NCBI RefSeq assembly: GCF_040954835.1
Contig: NC_090698.1
Span: 27,891,501-27,955,500, forward strand
Direction of reading: 5' to 3'
Length of the DNA stretch: 64,000 nt
From: Lepisosteus oculatus
Taxonomy: Eukaryota; Chordata; Actinopteri; Semionotiformes; Lepisosteidae
In this document: positions 47,455 through 59,129 of the stretch, in pieces
How positions within the stretch are numbered: position 1 is the stretch's first letter
Layout of the letters: every line of letters begins with the position of its first letter
The notes under the pieces: generated by a model
What the model was told of the DNA's origin: nothing
Databases searched by the model: none
What the model saw: only the letters and a program-made list of their open reading frames with translations
Made by a program: the position numbers and the translations under genes

Positions 47455-49405
47455 TACCGCTGAGTTTGTTTTAATCAAAAACACTTAGAAGATGGGGGGA
47501 AAAAACAACAAAGTTTGATCTAGATATCATTTGACCTCGGAAAACTCGGAAAGGGTTAAGGATCATTTTAACCCTGTTTCCGCCCACCCCAGTAATGTCG
47601 TTGGCTGGTGTGTGAAATGGTGGTGGTAAACTTGAGCTGGAATCCGCAGCCACTGGAGGTTTTAAAGGGGGCAGACTGGAACAGAGGAGCTATTGTTTAA
47701 CTCCAGAGACTCTGGACTGAATCTGATGTGACCGCTGTCTGGATGCTTTCCACGGGGGATTTTTAATCATCAGTGTATTTACTGTAAACCCCCTTTGTTT
47801 AATACTACTAGTATTACTAGCGCATCCCAAATGTAGTATCAGATGCGTCTCTATAATAAACACGTGAAAGTGAGGTAGATCTTTGGATTTTATTAATTTC
47901 TACTAGTATTTTCGTGTTTTTGGAGTCTGTGTAATTAGAAGGGTAATTCTGTATGGTTTTATTTGTCTCGGTTTGCTCGCCTCTATTGGTAGAACGAAAC
48001 AAAGCCACAGCCACAGGAGCTGTCAGATATATTAATGGGTATATATATAATTTGCATAATACAGTACTGCTGTAATTTTACTCTGTTAAATTACGATTTA
48101 CGCCGTAAGAGTACGTTTTGAGTAACCCCTTCCTTTCTGGTCTTAATGTTTTGTTGGAGAAATATGCGGAAATTTACAGAGCACCAATGCCATTTAAGTT
48201 GGCATCACTTCCTGTGTAGAATAATTTTGCCAGGTAAACCTTGTGTTTTGTTCAGATACGTCTGTCTGATGAGAGCTGAAAGGATTACTTTCGATATTTT
48301 CACGTTTTAATAAGATTAGGCTAGGGATTTGGTGTTAACTGTGCGACCTCCTGTATTTGATCTTATGGGATGCAAAGGAGGAAATCTACTGTACGACTCG
48401 AGGGGCATAAAAACATCCCATCCGTTGTCTTACTTAAAACGGTAAATAAGAAGGAACTGAAATCGATCAATATGCTTTTGATTGTCGAACTAAATTTAAC
48501 ATAGATAAAAACATTTTATATTGATTGGTTTATAAACCTGATGTTGTTGTTTTTTTTGCTAATCTGATCCTCTGTGGTTTTAGTTTCGTACATTTTTTTA
48601 AAATTTCGATTTACCAGCTTTGCGAAATTGTATTGAAAACCTCAGTAAAACTATCTTCCCCCTGTTAATCATGCTGGAACAGGATTTAGTGCGTCAAGAC
48701 AGGTAGCAACAATAAAAAAAAATACGATGAGCAACCTAGGATGGTGAACCAGTTAGCCATTGGTTATATGGCCAATTTGTTTTGCTTTGGAGCATATTTA
48801 AATTTAAAAAAATGATGTAGATGGTTTAAACTAGTGCTAGTTCATTGAATGCAAAAAAGCCGAGTCGTTAAAGATTTACAAAGCCCTGCGGACGCTGTTT
48901 TTATTAGAGGACAGTGATTACACTATAGACGTGGATCAAAATGGAAGCTCTTTAACATCTTATTGATGTTTTTTCGCCATTTGGATAAGATCTAGTTATT
49001 TTCCTTGGTATGTGCACAGGTATAACCGGCTTCCCTTGAATTTGGTGTAACCTTGCAGCGGAGACGGAAAGAATCTGCTAAACTCGTTGACACAGGTGTT
49101 GGTGTGAGTAGTTGGTCTGCCTTTCCTCTTTTCACCGTCACAGGTGGAATATAGGGAACATTAGGCCACGAAATGGTTTCATTATTTTTCTCAGTGTAGA
49201 TTAGTAATTATAATAGTAATTAGTAATAAAAGAGAAAATAAAAAAACAGTTCTTAATGCATTTATATGTAACGTGACGGTTATTTTTCCAGTATGCTTAA
49301 GTCTTCTTAAACTCTTTTTGCATAGTAAAAAAAAAAAGGTCAAATTAATGTTTTGTTTGAGAAGGAGACTCGGTCACTGGGATGATTCTTAAATGAAGAC
49401 TTGTT
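47455..49405. other. Non-coding stretch after the putative first exon
   Basis: AT-rich with no exon or named repeat. If the ERBIN reading is right, this is the start of its first intron. Confidence 0.4.
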
Positions 49406-49411
49406 CTTGTG

Positions 49412-50030
49412 GGCACTGCAGTGGTGTAGTGGTTAGAGTTCTATGTCAAAGCTCTTTGGATTAGGGTTGAATTCTGGCCTGGGGCTCTTTCTGTGTGGAG
49501 TGTGCATTTTCTTCCCATGTCATTACATGCTGATTAATTTGCATAGTTAAGTAAAGTGTGTGTGTGTGCGCTCTGTGATGGACTGGTGTTGGTGGTGGGG
49601 GACTACACACACTCAGTGTCTGCTGCTCCCAGCTGTCAGTCCTGGTCTAGGAATTACCTCCTTCGTTTGCTGTTTTTTTTTTTAACTGGACTCTTGGGTA
49701 CCCCTAGTGATTTGTGAGATTTGTAATCGGTATAAACCCTGTGCAAGCCAGCAGCCATATCACCCTGTGAAGCCAAGCAGGGTTGAGCCTGGTCAGTACT
49801 TGGATGGGAGACCTCCTGGGAAGCTGTGGTTGCTGCTGGAAGTGGTGTTAGTGAGACCAGCGGCCTTTCAACAGCCTCAAAATTGTCCACATGTATGATT
49901 GACTTGCACTTGCCCTGCGGTGGACTGGCACCCCGTCTAGGTTGTACCCTGCCTTGTGCTCGTTGTTTTCCAGGTAGGCTCCGGCTTCCCGCGACACTGT
50001 AAGGTATAAAGAGGTTTGGTAAATGACATT
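49412..50030 (+). repeat. V-SINE-like element split by a 5S-derived SINE
   Basis: Left part: GTGGTGTAGTGGTTAGAGTT and TTCTGTGTGGAGTGTGCATT, then CTCTGTGATGGACTGGTG. Right part from about 49905: CCCTGCGGTGGACTGGCACC and GCTCCGGCTTCCCGCGACAC. The 5S-derived piece at 49715-49870 lies between them. Because the phrase GATGGACTGG / GGTGGACTGG occurs on both sides, two adjacent V-SINE copies are also possible. Confidence 0.65.
49715..49870 (+). repeat. 5S-rRNA-derived SINE head
   Basis: AGCCAAGCAGGGTTGAGCCT, then GGTCAGTACTTGGATGGGAG and ACCTCCTGGGAA match the 5S rRNA A box, intermediate element and C box closely. It is a SINE3-type head and not a 5S gene: the 5' and 3' parts of 5S rRNA are missing and the body differs. 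Confidence 0.8.
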
Positions 50031-51237
50031 ACATAAACCCTGTGCTAATTGGTGCGTCTCAGGGCAGCGCTCAGGTGTGCAAGACGAAATCTAACCAGTC
50101 ACGCTCAAGCAGAAAGAAGGAGTGGAGTCTCCCTGAGGCAGTTGTCCGATACAGCTTCATCCTTAATCCTCTGTCATCAATTGATAGCCAGTTAAGTGCC
50201 ATTTAGTCAGAAAATTCATAATTCACATGTTGAGGAGAAACCACGTAAAAGTCTGTGTGCTAGTGTTGGTGGAAATAATGTACTTTACAGTGTTTTTGAA
50301 ACCAGCCTCTAAATTCTGGAACTAGAGGGCAGGTCTGTCATAATCGGGGTCTGTAACTGGTGATTAAAGGTCCAGTTGGAACAAACGACAGCAAACCCTG
50401 AGGTGTTGGGGGACAGAAACCCACTGATCTAAGGGCTCCTGAAAAACGATGGGTGGATGGTAGGAGAGCTGCTGGTTAAGGAAAAAGAGCTTATTCTCTG
50501 GACGGTTCCTGGTTCAGGCCTCATCTCTGCTCCTGCACTGATCTGCTGTGTGATCCCTTTTAAGCAAATTGCTGCTCTGTCCCTTTGTCCCATGGGGTGG
50601 GATGAAAGGTCCTTTTGTAAGTGATTCTGCAGAAGGTGTTTCTAGTAAGGTGAAAGCATGTTCACTTCTAATTAAGCAATTTATTAATCCAGTTAATTCA
50701 TTTTCAGGCCTTACTAAGCTATGTTAGATAATTGTCACAAAAATTGCCTTTTTTAAAAAATGCTCAAATCAGCAGCATTTTTTTTTGTATTCTGATTTTG
50801 TTTCCGATCTTAAAATTCCATTGCAGTTGTATGCTTTTGAATTGCAGCAATGGTGAGTGGTCCGCAAGTGTATTCATTTCACAAGGCTTGTCGGTAGAGT
50901 TTTGTTGCTTATGATTATAAAAAGAATGTATTGTGGACCATACGAAAATGTGTACTGAACAATAGTGATTGTTATATTAGGTGCAAGTGACGCAGAGTAC
51001 AGTTAAACTTTCAGTGTGATGTGAATTGTGAAATATTTTCCTGCAAAATTAGGAACAGTACATGCTTGCACTAGTAAAGTTTGAATTGTGCCAGCAAGTT
51101 TTTTCCCAGTTACAATGTGGATCAGTAGCTTTTAATAATTTTGTGGGTAAAAATTGAAAAGAGAATCCTTTCATTAGAACAAGCTCATTTTGTCCATAAT
51201 CATTATTGGTGGTCTTATTTTACAGCTTTAAGAATTC

Positions 51238-51790
51238 AGTCGATCCATCCATTCTCTTACTGCTTCATCCAATTCAGTTCAGTTTATTGTCATACGCACA
51301 GGTGCAATGAACTGCTTATTTGCATGTATGCTCCAATACAAAGACGTTAAAGGAATCACCAAAAACATAAACACAAAGCAGCAGCAACAACAACAACAAG
51401 TTAAATAATATACAACTTAAAAAAAAAAGTCAGGCAAGCAGTGTGAGGGAAAAAAACATCAGTGTGAGCCAGTGGTAGGGGTAGAGTTCAGTAATCTGAC
51501 AGCTTGTGGGAAGAAACAATGGTGGAGCTGTAGCCTAAGTAAGCAGTGGGTGCAAGGCAGGGTACACCTTGGATGGGACATCAGTCCACTGCAGGGCCCA
51601 CACACGCAGATACACACACTCACAGCAGGGCCAATTCTCCCAGAAGGTCTTTGGCCTGTGGAAGGAAACAGGAAAACCCAGAGAAAATCCACATGAACAG
51701 AGGGAGAACATACAAACTCAACGCAGGCAGCACCCCAGAATATCCCACAGCCCCAGCGCTTTGAGGCAGCACCGCTAACCATTGGGACAT
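51238..51790 (-). repeat. V-SINE-like element interrupted by a LINE-type insert
   Basis: Tail complement GATCCATCCATTCTCTTACT at 51242, core and head complement at 51545-51790 (GGGAGAACATACAAACTCAA, GAGGCAGCACCGCTAACCAT). The two parts are separated by an unrelated repeat at 51276-51540. Confidence 0.75.
51276..51540 (-). mobile_element. LINE-type 3' fragment nested in V-SINE
   Basis: CAGTTTATTGTCATACGCAC and AGTAATCTGACAGCTTGTGG with GAAGAAAC are widespread fish repeat phrases from the 3' part of a non-LTR element, on the complement strand. Short CAA repeats lie at 51385-51400. Confidence 0.55.
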
Positions 51791-52274
51791 TGGGCTGTCC
51801 AGCTTTTGGTATTCATGGGAGTTTATGAGTTTAGCACTGTGCCGATCTGCGGAGAGGCAGGATTTAGGTTGCATTGTTTCAAACTTGAGGGTTGTAGAAT
51901 TCTTGGATTTTATACATTACCGTCTACAGTATGTTGCCCTCAGCTTTTGAATATTCTTAAAATGGTCTTGGTTAATTTTAGGTCATTTGCGATCCTCTTT
52001 AGCCCTGCTGAATAATTGAAAATTGCTCTGTACTTTACGTCTCTATAAATAGTTTTCTTAGCTTACATTTTCACATGAGCGTTCATTTCATGTCAAAATT
52101 CCCATGTGAAGCTAAATGCTGAAGTTTGGCGGATTGTTGCTCATAAAGTCCTCGCTTGGAACTGTCAAAGGAATTTGAGCGCACGTGATGAGTTGTTACA
52201 GTTCAGCCGCATTCAGCTGTTTTTAAGGATTCTTATAAAGTGTGTAACTGACTGAATTATGTGATGGACATTAT

Positions 52275-52450
52275 TGGGTTTCATGGTGCTGTGGTGTATA
52301 GCACTGCCGTCCCACGGCGACAGGCATCCTGTGTGTGATTCTGGCCTTGGTTGCTCATCTGTATAAAGTTGGCGTCTTCTCCCCTACTGTATATTCTCAC
52401 AGGTTGTCTGTAGGTCCTGCCTTTTCCTTTCCAAGGACGTGCACTTGAAA
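52275..52450 (+). repeat. Diverged V-SINE-like element
   Basis: GGTGCTGTGGTGTATAGCAC, then ATTCTCACAGGTTGTCTGTA and CCAAGGACGTGCACTTG resemble a decayed V-SINE head and core. Confidence 0.45.
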
Positions 52451-53554
52451 CTGTAACTTAGCCTTAAGCAGGAGGGCTGGGGCCCCTCCCTGATGTAATC
52501 AATTCTGCCTGGCATAGTTCTGCTATGAGTAGCGACCGCCGTTTGGACAGGGTAAGCAACAAGAGAGTAAGAAGTTGTTTATCAGGCACGGTGGGGAAGG
52601 AAAGTTTTGAGTTCTCCGTGCTGAATCAGATCAGTACTAATCTCTCATTGCTACATTACAGTTTGAAACATACTTGATTTTTGCTTGGGACAAGGCTAGT
52701 TTCAGTTCTCTCTGCTGTTTTGCTTTGCCGCCTCATGACCAAAAATGCATGGGTGGGTCCTTGGCAGGGTTCGTGTTAAGAGCCGTGTGTGTTAATAATG
52801 ATTTCAGGAAGAGACCCACCCAACTTACCTTTACATGAAGTGCTCCCAGGCCCTACTTAGGGCCCTACTGTTATCTTTGTATTCACTGCTTCCTGTGTTT
52901 GCTTAGCCAGAAATGCCCATGGGCAGGTCCTGGTGTAAACTTATCTGTGGATTCACCCAGAGGAGCAACTAGCGTTTTCAAAATGGAGTTTTGTGATAAA
53001 GAGCGATAGATTGAAATGAAACCTGTAGCTTTGTTGTTACTGTATATTAGCCAGAGTGTCAGTGCTTGTTTTTTCCACTACCACCCCTTCCTTTGTCAGC
53101 ACTGATTTTCTGTGAGTGACTTTGTGTACCCTGCTAAACATAGTGACCATCCTAGATAGAGTGGCTAATTTCTCTCATTAAAACAGGCTTTGGGGTCACT
53201 ACTTATGTGCGGAATGTAACTTTTCTGTATTTAGCTCTGTGAATCATCTGCCCATCCTGTTATTTTGGTATGGTAATAGTAAAGCACATGTGAGTTAGTA
53301 TGAGTGTTTTTTTTTATCAAAGAAGACATTGTATTTAATGCTAGATTTGAAGTGAGAGTTCAGCTAAGCTATCATAGCTCTTATGTAAGTGGCATTCAAA
53401 TGGGAGCATTGTTAGCTTAGCTCAGCTAGTGTTAAAGAATTCACCTTTATTAATGACCAAGGTAGAAATGTATGAGTTATCGGCAAAGAAAATAATTACA
53501 TTTCCATTCCTTTCAGTGTTGCTTTTTGTTACCACGGCATTAACTGACTCCTGA

Positions 53555-53645
53555 CTTCTGTAGCGAAGTGTGCTCTGTTCTCTGTTCTGTAGCGAAGTGC
53601 TCTCTGTTCTGTTCTGTAGTGTAGTGTTCTCTGTTCTGACGGAGA
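53555..53645. repeat. Minisatellite, about three units
   Basis: Units built from TTCTGTAGCGAAGTG and CTCTGTTCTG recur three times with small length changes. Confidence 0.85.
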
Positions 53646-53844
53646 ACACTGGTGTGCTAAATCACATTGTGATGGGCTTGTTAGTTCCAAAAGACTGAAG
53701 CTTCACTCGCGAGAAAACTTCCTTTATTTTGGATTCTGGATTTACTTCACACAGAAGAGCAGAAACCTGTGCCACAGTTTGAACAAATGGTAGGAAAAAG
53801 GGTTCTTAGCTCTTATTTTGTCAATCAGCAATAATAATGAATTT

Positions 53845-54305
53845 AATGATATTCTTTATTTTTATAGCACTTTTCTGGACATAGTGCTTTACAGGTAATG
53901 GGGACTCCCCTCCACCACCACCAATGTGTAGCCCCCACCTAGGTGATGCGACGGCAGCTAAAGTGTGCCAGGAGAACAGAGTAATAAAGCCAAATTGATT
54001 ATTGGGAGGCCATGATTGGCAAAGGCCAGGGGGAAATGTGGCCCGAACGCCTGGTAACTTTTCAAGAAATGCCCTGGGATTTTTAATGACCACAGAGAGT
54101 CGGGACCTTGGTTTTACGTCTCATCTGAAGGACAGCGCCTTTTTACAATATAGTGTTCCTGTCACTATACTGGGGCATTAGGACCCTCCCTGACCTCTTC
54201 CAGCAGCAAACCTTGGGTCTCCCATCCAGGTACTAGCCAGGTACTCACACCTGCTGAGTTTCAGTGGGTTGCCAGTTGTGAGTTGCAGGGTGATAAAGCT
54301 GATAA
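53845..54305 (-). mobile_element. 5S-derived Deu-type SINE (SINE3-like), near full length
   Basis: On the minus strand the order is a 5S-like head (complement of GGTCTCCCATCCAGGTACTA), then the conserved Deu core (complement of GGGATTTTTAATGACCACAG and TCGGGACCTTGGTTTTACGT), then a tail ending in the complement of TTCTTTATTTTTATAGCAC. The head promoter is decayed. It is the most complete SINE of this type in the window. Confidence 0.8.
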
Positions 54306-54492
54306 ATGTATTGTTTTTTTTATTGTTAAATCACTATTTAAGATTTTACAAACAGAACTTATGAGGTGTGCTTCTTCTTAGAAGTCCACAATAGAGCTCA
54401 CATTAGTGCTAAAGATGTGTTAATATGACCTAATACACTGTAAAGGAACAAGTAATAGGTTTATTCCATGCTGAAAAAAAGAAGAAAGAGAA

Positions 54493-54526
54493 CACAACGT
54501 TTCGGCCGTGGAGCCTTCTTCAGGTG
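54493..54526 (-). ncRNA. Candidate minimal hammerhead ribozyme, left arm
   Basis: Exact mirror of the right-arm motif on the opposite strand, with the same boxes and stems. Confidence 0.6.
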
Positions 54527-54527
54527 T

Positions 54528-54561
54528 CACCTGAAGAAGGCTCCACGGCCGAAACGTTGTG
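54528..54561 (+). ncRNA. Candidate minimal hammerhead ribozyme, right arm
   Basis: CTGAAGA (54531-54537) fits the CUGANGA box and GAAAC (54551-54555) the second box. Stem II pairs GGCT (54539-54542) with GGCC (54547-54550) around a CCAC loop. Stem I pairs CAC (54528-54530) with GTG (54559-54561). ACGT (54554-54557) is a palindromic two-pair stem III as in dimer-type hammerheads, and T54558 would be the cleavage-site base. One extra A at 54538 departs from the standard form. Activity is inferred. Confidence 0.6.
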
Positions 54562-54679
54562 TTCTCTTTCTTCTTTTTTTCAGCATGGAATAAACCTATT
54601 ACTTGTTCCTTTGCAGCCTACGCATGCTGACGCAGCTACCCACCTGAACTAATACACTGTAGCTATTTTGTAAATAAAT

Positions 54680-56575
54680 AGCTACGATAAAGTAATAAAG
54701 TATTCCAATAATGTAATAAAGAGCAATTTATGTAGAATGTGGAGCAAGCACTGATAATATCCGTGAGCTGGGCTGGAGTTATATAGAGGGCAGTGTACAG
54801 AAGGGCAGTTACACCTGGGAGCAAAACCATCTCTATGTTATAAAGAGTGGGGAAGTGTTCAGCTCCACTCTAGAGTGGCAAAATGGATAACAGCAGACCC
54901 TTTATAAATTTGAAAAGACTACTTGCTTGGCTAGTACTGGTGCAGCAGTGGTATGTATATAAAACGGATGGTAATTATCAACAAAACCTATTGGCAGCCA
55001 CCAAACAAAAGACATAATGCTAATCAAGCTATGGTATTTTAAAATCTTAATTACACAAAGCAGTTTGGGAGGTTGACATTTTCCAGAGTCCTGACCCAGG
55101 CAAGATCAGGAATGTCCTAAATGTCACTAACATTTCCCCTTGTGATGATATAGTCAAGTAGAGTAGCATGATGATATCATGTTGCACAACACTAATCTTT
55201 TGTCAGACCTGATATGTTGAATCAAAATGTCAGTTTCCTGTTTGTGGTTTGTGATAATTGAATTACCTGTAAAAGTTTTGCATGTGCAGTAATATTCTGC
55301 CAGAGGTGGCTTGTGGCATGTAGATTTCTTAGTGTAGGCAGAGCAGTAGTTTTAACAATTGTCACCCCATACCCTTAGGATCTTATTGCTGGACATATTG
55401 CTCTCTGTAATTTAAAAGCCATGTCACTCTTCTTGGCAGCTCATTTAAGTAAAATTAAGACAGTCATTGCTTTGTTTGAAATACTGATGTTTTTATTTAA
55501 GAATCGGCATCACTTGTTTAGATGAAAGTGAAACTAGGTAAGGCAAAAACTGCTACTATTAAAAGCCTCAATATTGAAGAGAATTTAAAGGGACAAAGAC
55601 TCTTTAGCTGCCTAAGGTACTTAACCCCCATGCAGAAGTTCAGTATTAAGGAATGCTCAGAACTTTTCCACATGGATTATTTTGTAAAAGCTGTAGAAAT
55701 ATTACCCAGCATTTCCATACTGGTAAAACTGTCATGCGTCCAGTACATTTCGACTCTAATTCCCCATAGCATTTCACCCCTGTACTTCCTTCTTTGTAAA
55801 AGTTGGGCACATCAGCAGTAGCTAGTTCCGGTAATATTTCTCTTGTGTTGATCTTCTGTCCTTATCTGTGCTTTATTATAGCTATTTATTACTCTGAGAT
55901 ACAGGATATGTTGTACATACTGTATGCTCCCTTAGCGTAACAGAGTCTGGAAGCACAGGAAGGAAAGGCTAGAATATTGCAACTGTAATAGGAAGGAGAG
56001 TTTTCATAAGAAAAGTGCTCTAGAGATCATTAGCAGGTACAGCACTGAGACATTGGAAGGTGCAACGCCTTTCTGTATGGCACAGCTTTTAAAAGACCTT
56101 TTCTTTTTGTGTATTCTATGGGTGTTTCGGCAGAGAAGGAAGATTCCCAGACGAGAGATATAAATTACTATGGGTCCTGACGGCCGAAACAGAACAGTCT
56201 CAAAGTAATATATTGCATTTTCCAAGTAGGCTCTGCTTTTATAAAGGTCTGTTCCACGGGAAAGAAAATATTTAGATTGATTTTGCAGCCACTTCACACC
56301 AACATGAAGTGAAGCTGCTCTTGAGAGTTTATCAGAAGTGAGGAATGGTTGTGTGACAAAAAGCGAATTCATCTTTAAAAAATACACATCTGCTGATGAA
56401 AGTGTTCTGGAAGGATCTTATCTACATGTTCTAGGTACTTTTAATGTTGGCTACATGTACATGAGAAAGAGAAAAGTGTATGAGATTTGCATCTAGGAAT
56501 GCATACATGCATTATCTGGTAAACTATATTTAAGATTTTTCTTGACTCTGCACGGCAGTCATGCAGGATTTGCTT
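54680..56575. other. Non-coding stretch, nothing recognised
   Basis: AT-rich intronic or intergenic sequence. Open frames at 55522-55821 (+) and 56004-56387 (-) have no recognisable domains and are probably chance. Confidence 0.45.
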
Positions 56576-56592
56576 GAACATCTTAAATAAGA

Positions 56593-56923
56593 GGGCAGTA
56601 CGGTGGCATGGTGGTTAGCATTGCTGCCTCGCAGCGCTGGGGCCCTGGGTTCAATTCCAAACCTGGGATGCTGTCTGTGTGGAGTTTGCATGTTCTCACC
56701 ATGTTCATGTGGGTTTCCTCCAGGTGTTCCTGTTTCCTCCCACAGGCCAAAGACGTACTGGTAGGTTAATAGGCTTCTGTGGGAAATTGGCCCTGGTGTG
56801 AGAGTGTGCATGTTTGTGTCTGTGTGTGCCCCGTGATGGACTGGCGTCCCGTTCAGGGTGTATCCTGCCGTGGGCACGTTGCTTGCCGGGCTCCCATGTG
56901 ACCCTGAATTGGATGATGAATGG
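56593..56923 (+). mobile_element. V-SINE, full length with target duplication
   Basis: Complete element with head GGCAGTACGGTGGCATGGTG, B-box-like GGGTTCAATTCC, core GTGTGGAGTTTGCATGTTCT and tail GACCCTGAATTGGATG. It is flanked by a perfect 11-bp duplication CTTAAATAAGA (56582-56592 and 56924-56934), so this copy is comparatively young. Confidence 0.93.
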
Positions 56924-56934
56924 CTTAAATAAGA

Positions 56935-58600
56935 AATGCATAACATTGAAGTCTCCAAAATGTCTTCAGAAAGGTTTAATTCTTAATACATAGCCATACA
57001 GCATTGCAGCGGTATGGCTGTGCTAATCCTGAGCATTATCTCTGATTTCTCAAACCGACAGTACAGTACAGTGGATTGATGGTACCACTGTCTTGCTGAT
57101 GAATGGCTGACTAGCCTGGGTTTCCTGACTCAGCCTGGTGCAGTCCTTCATCTGTTAGCTGGGCTCTGAAAGGGATAGGGAGGAATCTGTTGTTTTTAAC
57201 CATTAGTGTACCTGGGTAAGCTACTTTCTCAGCAACCGTTTTTGATTATAGTATTAATGGGGTTTTGTCCTAGAATGAATAATGCTTGAATTAGTGGAAG
57301 GTCATAATAAACACCTTTTTGCAGGTGCTTTACATTAGTGCTTGCTTGTATTGTGCTAAAATATTTAAGTTGTTAAATTCCTGTTAGGCTTTGAAGATGC
57401 ATCTTACAGAGATATCAGGAATGTCCGCCATGACCTCTGATGATTTGTTCATCCTCGTGACTTTTTGGACTGTTTCATATGGGATGTTTTGGAGAGGGTT
57501 ATGAAAATGATTGCTTTAAACCAAAAATAGGACCAAAGGATCCAAATCATCATACTGCTGTGGTGGTATCTGGATAATTGTCTGTGAAAATTGGAGACCA
57601 TGCAAACTGAAAATCAGACTTACTCCAGTTAATGGGAGTGTGGGCTTTCAGCAGGGTTTGAAGTGATCTGATTTAAAACTTGTTTACCAAGTGCTTGACT
57701 TTGAAGTGGCTGAAAGGTGATAAATTGAGCTAAACCTGTTTAACTTGCCATGGCTTTCAACCAAATTTTAAGTGCTATTTACAAAACTCCTTAAATATCC
57801 TTTCCGTGAGAAATAACCCAGTATGAAAGCAAGGACTTCATAGGCCTTTACGTTGAAAATAAGAAACTGTTCAGTTAAGTGGAGAGGCCTTGTTGCCGGA
57901 CACTTGTTTCTATATATATATACACACAGTCTGTCCTGCTGCGTCTGTGAGACCTGTAATGATAAGCCAGAATAGCATTTATTGCTTTTCCTTTCCTCAT
58001 AATCTTGTTTTTCATGTGAAGTGCTTTTATATCAGGGAAAATTACATTTTTACTAAAAGAGCGGCCATAGGCCATAACAGTGGAGCAATAAAAAAAAAGT
58101 AAAGTATTTCCAGTTCAGAAAGGCCCATATCTGAGGAGCATCCAGTTCTGGGACGGTACAGGGCCATTATTATTAACTTCTTCATGCATCTGTCTTGCGA
58201 CCAGGGGATAAGGTGCAAACCACACCGTGTCTTGGGATTCAGTGCAGAAAAAGAATATGGGCATTAGGCTACAGCTCTGGGGCCACGCCAAGAGCTGGGC
58301 TAACAGCAGGGTGAGTCATCTGTGGTCCCCCTGCCTGACGGTCATCCCTGAGACATCAGTTGGCAGGCATGTGCTTGATCTCTGCAGGAGGCTGAGTGCG
58401 GCTCGTGGGGCTAGAGATCAGGTTCAGTCAGCTACTGAACCAGACATTTTTCCTTTAATTTTCCAATGTGGAAAATTAAGTGGAACGAGTGAGTCGAATG
58501 CTGTACCTCCCTCACAAGGATATGCCTTTGAGCATATATTGCTCTGATATATATACTGTATGTATTGTTACTCATGAATTAGTCCTAGATAGAGCACCCA
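56935..58600. other. Non-coding stretch, nothing recognised
   Basis: A short TA/CA run lies at 57912-57928. Open frames around 58227-58547 do not resemble known proteins. Confidence 0.45.
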
Positions 58601-58619
58601 GATGCATTGTGGGACTTAA

Positions 58620-58985
58620 AAGAATTACATTGACAAGCTGAAAGAACCAAACTTTTTCAGTGTTGAACAGATAAGATTACGTGGAGACCAGATACAAGAG
58701 TATTCAAACTCCTCGAAGACATTGACAAAGTCAACCCAGTGGATGTCTTCCAAAACAGTGAAATAGGAACCGTAGAGACTACAAGGTACTTGGATAGGTT
58801 ACAAGTGGAAACTATATGGAAGTGAATTTAAAACCGAGAACAGGAGGCACTGATTTATCTAGAGGGTTGTGGAAGTGTGAAACTTCCCCATGTTGTTGAA
58901 GAATCTGCAGATCTTTGGGTTAACTACCAAGCGGCTCAGATGAGCCAAAACGCCACATCTTGTTTGTTTCTTTATGTTCTTATGA
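58620..58985 (+). repeat. LINE C-terminal/3' relic
   Basis: Frames read VFKLLEDIDKVNPVDVFQ, then CTAGAGGGTTGTGGAAGTGT and CACATCTTGTTTGTTTCTTT with ATGTTCTTATG at the end. It is the plus-strand counterpart of the relic at 9470-9890. Confidence 0.65.
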
Positions 58986-59083
58986 GCAAGTTTTCACTCA
59001 GTCAGCTTGTGCCAAGTTAATTTAGTGATATGCTAAGGTACCTTGATTTCAGAGCAGGTTCGCACCTTGTCTAATCTCAGTAG

Positions 59084-59085
<2 letters not shown>

Positions 59086-59127
<42 letters not shown>
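59086..59127. repeat. (TAA)n microsatellite
   Basis: About fourteen units. Read in frame it gives a poly-isoleucine run, which has no coding meaning. Confidence 0.97.
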
Positions 59128-59129
59128 GA

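Larger units (their letters stand above)
54443..54648. mobile_element. Inverted-dimer hammerhead repeat (Penelope/retrozyme type)
   Basis: Two head-to-head copies of one unit. Left arm 54443-54526 is the exact reverse complement of right arm 54528-54611, around a single T at 54527. The right copy continues to 54648 with GCAGCCTACGCATGCTGACG. A 13-bp target duplication CTAATACACTGTA flanks the insertion (54430-54442 and 54649-54661). The unit starts with the hammerhead-like core and contains AATAAA. No reverse transcriptase is present, so it depends on another element. Confidence 0.85.

Noticed and set aside
49735-49860. 5S rRNA gene
   Set aside because: Only the internal promoter part matches; the 5' and 3' portions are missing and the sequence sits within repeats.
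56160-56195. Another hammerhead-like GGCCGAAAC
   Set aside because: Only the second box is present, with no CTGANGA box or paired stem II upstream.
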